Part shown: in pieces, positions 30,299 to 32,369 of the stretch
Layout: every line of letters begins with the position of its first letter
Numbering within the stretch: the stretch's first letter is position 1
Assembly (NCBI GenBank): GCA_900547025.1
Contig: UREZ01000011.1
Span: 1 to 32,369 of the forward strand
DNA: 32,369 bases
Reading direction: 5' to 3'
Origin: an uncultured Collinsella sp.
Lineage (GTDB): Bacteria; Actinomycetota; Coriobacteriia; Coriobacteriales; Coriobacteriaceae
Notes under the pieces: model-generated
The model's database searches: none
Told to the model about the DNA's origin: nothing
Seen by the model: the letters and a program-made list of their open reading frames with translations, nothing else
Position numbers and translations under genes: made by a program

Positions 30299-32369
30299 CT
30301 ACTCGGCGTCGGGGACCTCGTAGGTGGCCGCCGGCGTATTGTCGCACACGACGGTAAAGCCGCCGTCCTTGTCGACATCGACCGTCACCTGATCGCCCTC
30401 GCGCACCGTGCCGTCGATGATAGCGGCGGCGATGGCATCCACGACCTCGCGCTGGACCAGACGCTTGAGCGGACGGGCGCCAAAGACCGGGTCCAGGCCG
30501 CCCACGGCGAGCATCTGCTTGGCCGCCGGGGTGATGGCAAGCGTCATGCGCTCCTTGGCCAGACGCGCGCGGACGTCGGCGAGCTGGATGTCGACGATCT
30601 TCTCGATCTGCGCCATGCCGAGCGGATGGAACACCACGATATCGTCGATACGGTTGAGGAACTCGGGGCGGAAGGTCTGAGCCATGGCCGCGTTGACCTG
30701 ATGGCGCATCTCCTCCTCGTCCTTGCCGGAAAGCTCGGCGATGGCCTTGGAACCCACGTTAGACGTCATGATGATGATCGTGTTCTTGAAGGACACCTGG
30801 CGACCCTGACCGTCAGTCAGACGGCCGTCGTCAAGCACCTGCAGCAGCACGTTAAAGACATCCGGATGGGCCTTCTCCATCTCGTCGAGCAAGATCACGG
30901 AGTACGGACGACGGCGCACGGCCTCGGTGAGCTGGCCGCCCTCATCGTAGCCCACGTATCCCGGAGGCGCACCGATCAGACGCTGGACGCTGAACTTCTC
31001 CATGTACTCAGACATGTCGATACGCACGAGCGCACGCTCGTCATCGAACAGGCACTCGGCCAGCGCCTTGGCGAGCTCGGTCTTGCCCACGCCGGTGGGG
31101 CCCAGGAAGAAGAAGCTGCCGATGGGCTTGTCCGGATCGGAGAGACCCGCACGGCTGCGACGCACGGCCGCGGCGACAGCGGAGACCGCCTCGTCCTGGC
31201 CGATGACGCGCTTATGCAGCTCGCCCTCCAGGCCCTTCAGCTTGTCGAGCTCGCCCTGCATCATCTTGGAGACGGGCACACCGGTCCAAGCGCTCACGAC
31301 CTCGGCGATCTCATCGGAGGTCACCTGCTCGTTCAGGCCCTCGCCGTCCTGCTGCTTTTGCGCCTCGAGCGCGGCCTCGGAATCCTGAATCTGCTGCTGC
31401 AAGCCCGGGATCACGGAGTAGCGCAGCTCGGACGCACGGCCCAGGTCGCCATTGCGCGTCGCGCGCTCCTCCTCGCTCTTGGCCTCGTCAAGCTGGCTCT
31501 TAAGCTCCTGCACGTGGTCAATGGCGTTCTTCTGGTTGAGCCAGCCGGCCTTTTGCACGTTGAGTTTTTCCTGGACCTCGGCAATCTCCTGGCGCAGGGC
31601 CTCCAGACGCTCCTTGGAGGCGTCATCGGTCTCTTTCATGAGCGCCTGTTCCTCGATCTGCAGCTGAGTGAGCTGACGCGTGGTGGCGTCGATCTCGACC
31701 GGCATGCTGTCGAGTTCCATGCGCAGGCGGCTTGCCGCCTCATCGACCAAATCGATGGCCTTGTCGGGCAGGAAGCGGTCGGCGATGTAGCGATCGGAGA
31801 GGTCGGCAGCTGCCACGAGCGCGCTATCGGTGATATGCACACCGTGGAAGATCTCGTACTTCTCCTTCAGACCACGCAGGATCGAAATGGTGTCCTCGAC
31901 GGTAGGCTCGGAGACCATCACGGTCTGGAAACGACGGGCGAGCGCCGCGTCCTTCTCGATGTACTTGCGGTATTCGTCGAGCGTGGTCGCGCCAATCGCG
32001 TGCAGGTCGCCACGGGCGAGCGCCGGCTTGAGGATGTTGCCGGCGTCCATGGAGCCCTCGGTGGCACCCGCGCCCACGATGGTGTGGAGCTCATCGATGA
32101 ACAGGATGACCTTGCCCTCGGATTTTTGCACTTCTTTGAGCACGGCCTTCAAGCGGTCCTCGAACTCGCCGCGGTACTTGGCGCCGGCGACCAGCGCGCT
32201 CATGTCGAGCTCGATGAGGTCGCGGTCGCGCAGGGTGCTCGGCACGTCGCCGGCCACGATACGCTGGGCGATACCTTCGACGATGGCTGTCTTGCCGACG
32301 CCCGGCTCGCCAATGAGCACGGGGTTGTTCTTGGTGCGGCGGGACAGGACCTGGATGGTACGGCGAATC
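30299..32369 (-). CDS. clpB: ATP-dependent chaperone ClpB (Hsp100), N-terminus outside window
   Basis: A hexameric disaggregase that threads aggregated proteins with DnaK. About 690 codons are visible; the frame stays open to the window edge (RRTIQVLSRRTKNNPVLIGE), so the N-terminal domain and start are missing. NBD1 has Walker A GEPGVGKT and Walker B VILFIDE. The long coiled-coil middle domain follows (LTQLQIEEQALMKETDDASK and onward), which separates ClpB from ClpA. NBD2 has GPTGVGKTELAKALAE and Walker B VILLDEMEKAHPDVFN. The C-terminus is complete. No HrcA (CIRCE) or HspR site can be assessed because the promoter is outside the window. No IGF/IGL ClpP-binding loop was seen, consistent with ClpB. 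Confidence 0.97.
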   Translation of the reverse strand, partial: IRRTIQVLSRRTKNNPVLIGEPGVGKTAIVEGIAQRIVAGDVPSTLRDRDLIELDMSALVAGAKYRGEFEDRLKAVLKEVQKSEGKVILFIDELHTIVGAGATEGSMDAGNILKPALARGDLHAIGATTLDEYRKYIEKDAALARRFQTVMVSEPTVEDTISILRGLKEKYEIFHGVHITDSALVAAADLSDRYIADRFLPDKAIDLVDEAASRLRMELDSMPVEIDATTRQLTQLQIEEQALMKETDDASKERLEALRQEIAEVQEKLNVQKAGWLNQKNAIDHVQELKSQLDEAKSEEERATRNGDLGRASELRYSVIPGLQQQIQDSEAALEAQKQQDGEGLNEQVTSDEIAEVVSAWTGVPVSKMMQGELDKLKGLEGELHKRVIGQDEAVSAVAAAVRRSRAGLSDPDKPIGSFFFLGPTGVGKTELAKALAECLFDDERALVRIDMSEYMEKFSVQRLIGAPPGYVGYDEGGQLTEAVRRRPYSVILLDEMEKAHPDVFNVLLQVLDDGRLTDGQGRQVSFKNTIIIMTSNVGSKAIAELSGKDEEEMRHQVNAAMAQTFRPEFLNRIDDIVVFHPLGMAQIEKIVDIQLADVRARLAKERMTLAITPAAKQMLAVGGLDPVFGARPLKRLVQREVVDAIAAAIIDGTVREGDQVTVDVDKDGGFTVVCDNTPAATYEVPDAE

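Noticed and set aside
1..32369. CRISPR array, insertion sequence, integrase or riboswitch
   Set aside because: No regularly spaced repeats, no transposase or integrase ORF and no recognisable riboswitch fold were seen; the only repeats are the tRNA-derived pair and promoter dyads.

Overview
The window looks like a chromosomal segment of an anaerobic, high-GC Gram-positive gut bacterium of the Coriobacteriia, most like Collinsella. This is inferred from gene content, not from a database match. It combines an actinobacterial Ser/Thr-kinase and cell-wall cluster with mannose-family PTS genes, an anaerobic multi-[4Fe-4S] flavoprotein, AGGAGG-type ribosome binding sites and occasional TTG starts.

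Region 1 (1-7721, + strand) is a cell-division/elongation signalling operon: FHA protein (cut by the window edge), membrane FHA protein, PP2C phosphatase, a single-chain RodA/FtsW-PBP fusion, and a PASTA kinase (PknB). The order matches the mycobacterial fhaA-fhaB-pstP-rodA-pbpA-pknA-pknB cluster, but rodA and pbpA are one gene and pknA is absent. The kinase writes, the phosphatase erases and the FHA proteins read phospho-threonine, next to the glycan polymerase/transpeptidase they probably control.

Region 2 (7722-14250) is a sugar-catabolic block. A LacI regulator (+) faces an rpe-like/rpiB pair (-). Upstream of these on the - strand lie a DeoR regulator, a PTS EIIBC and a xylose-isomerase-like TIM-barrel enzyme. 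Repeated palindromes (TTAAACGATTAA type) and GTGAAAA/GAAAAGTG repeats suggest sites for the LacI and DeoR proteins. The epimerase has features of the allulose-6-phosphate type, so a rare-sugar (allulose/allose) pathway is possible but unproven.

Region 3 (14249-17525) is a small island: an EcoRII-like restriction endonuclease with an HTH-fused C5 cytosine methyltransferase, beside a truncated ATPase gene. It is bracketed by ~113-nt, tRNA-derived direct repeats, one of which runs into an intact tRNA-Arg(CCU).

Region 4 (17690-21360, - strand) is a mannose-family PTS operon (IIAB, IIC, IID, DUF956) with a terminator-like hairpin before the last gene and a strong hairpin at its end.

Region 5 (21375-26706) holds hypA, a 925-aa Fe-S/flavin oxidoreductase, a divergent TetR regulator with two matching palindromic operators, and a polytopic membrane protein.

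Region 6 (26836-32369) holds an acidic single-pass membrane protein, a DUF4143-type ATPase behind a 23-bp dyad, a small acidic ORF, and the 3' two-thirds or more of clpB.

Most other open frames, including several over 250 codons, are antisense shadows of these genes.
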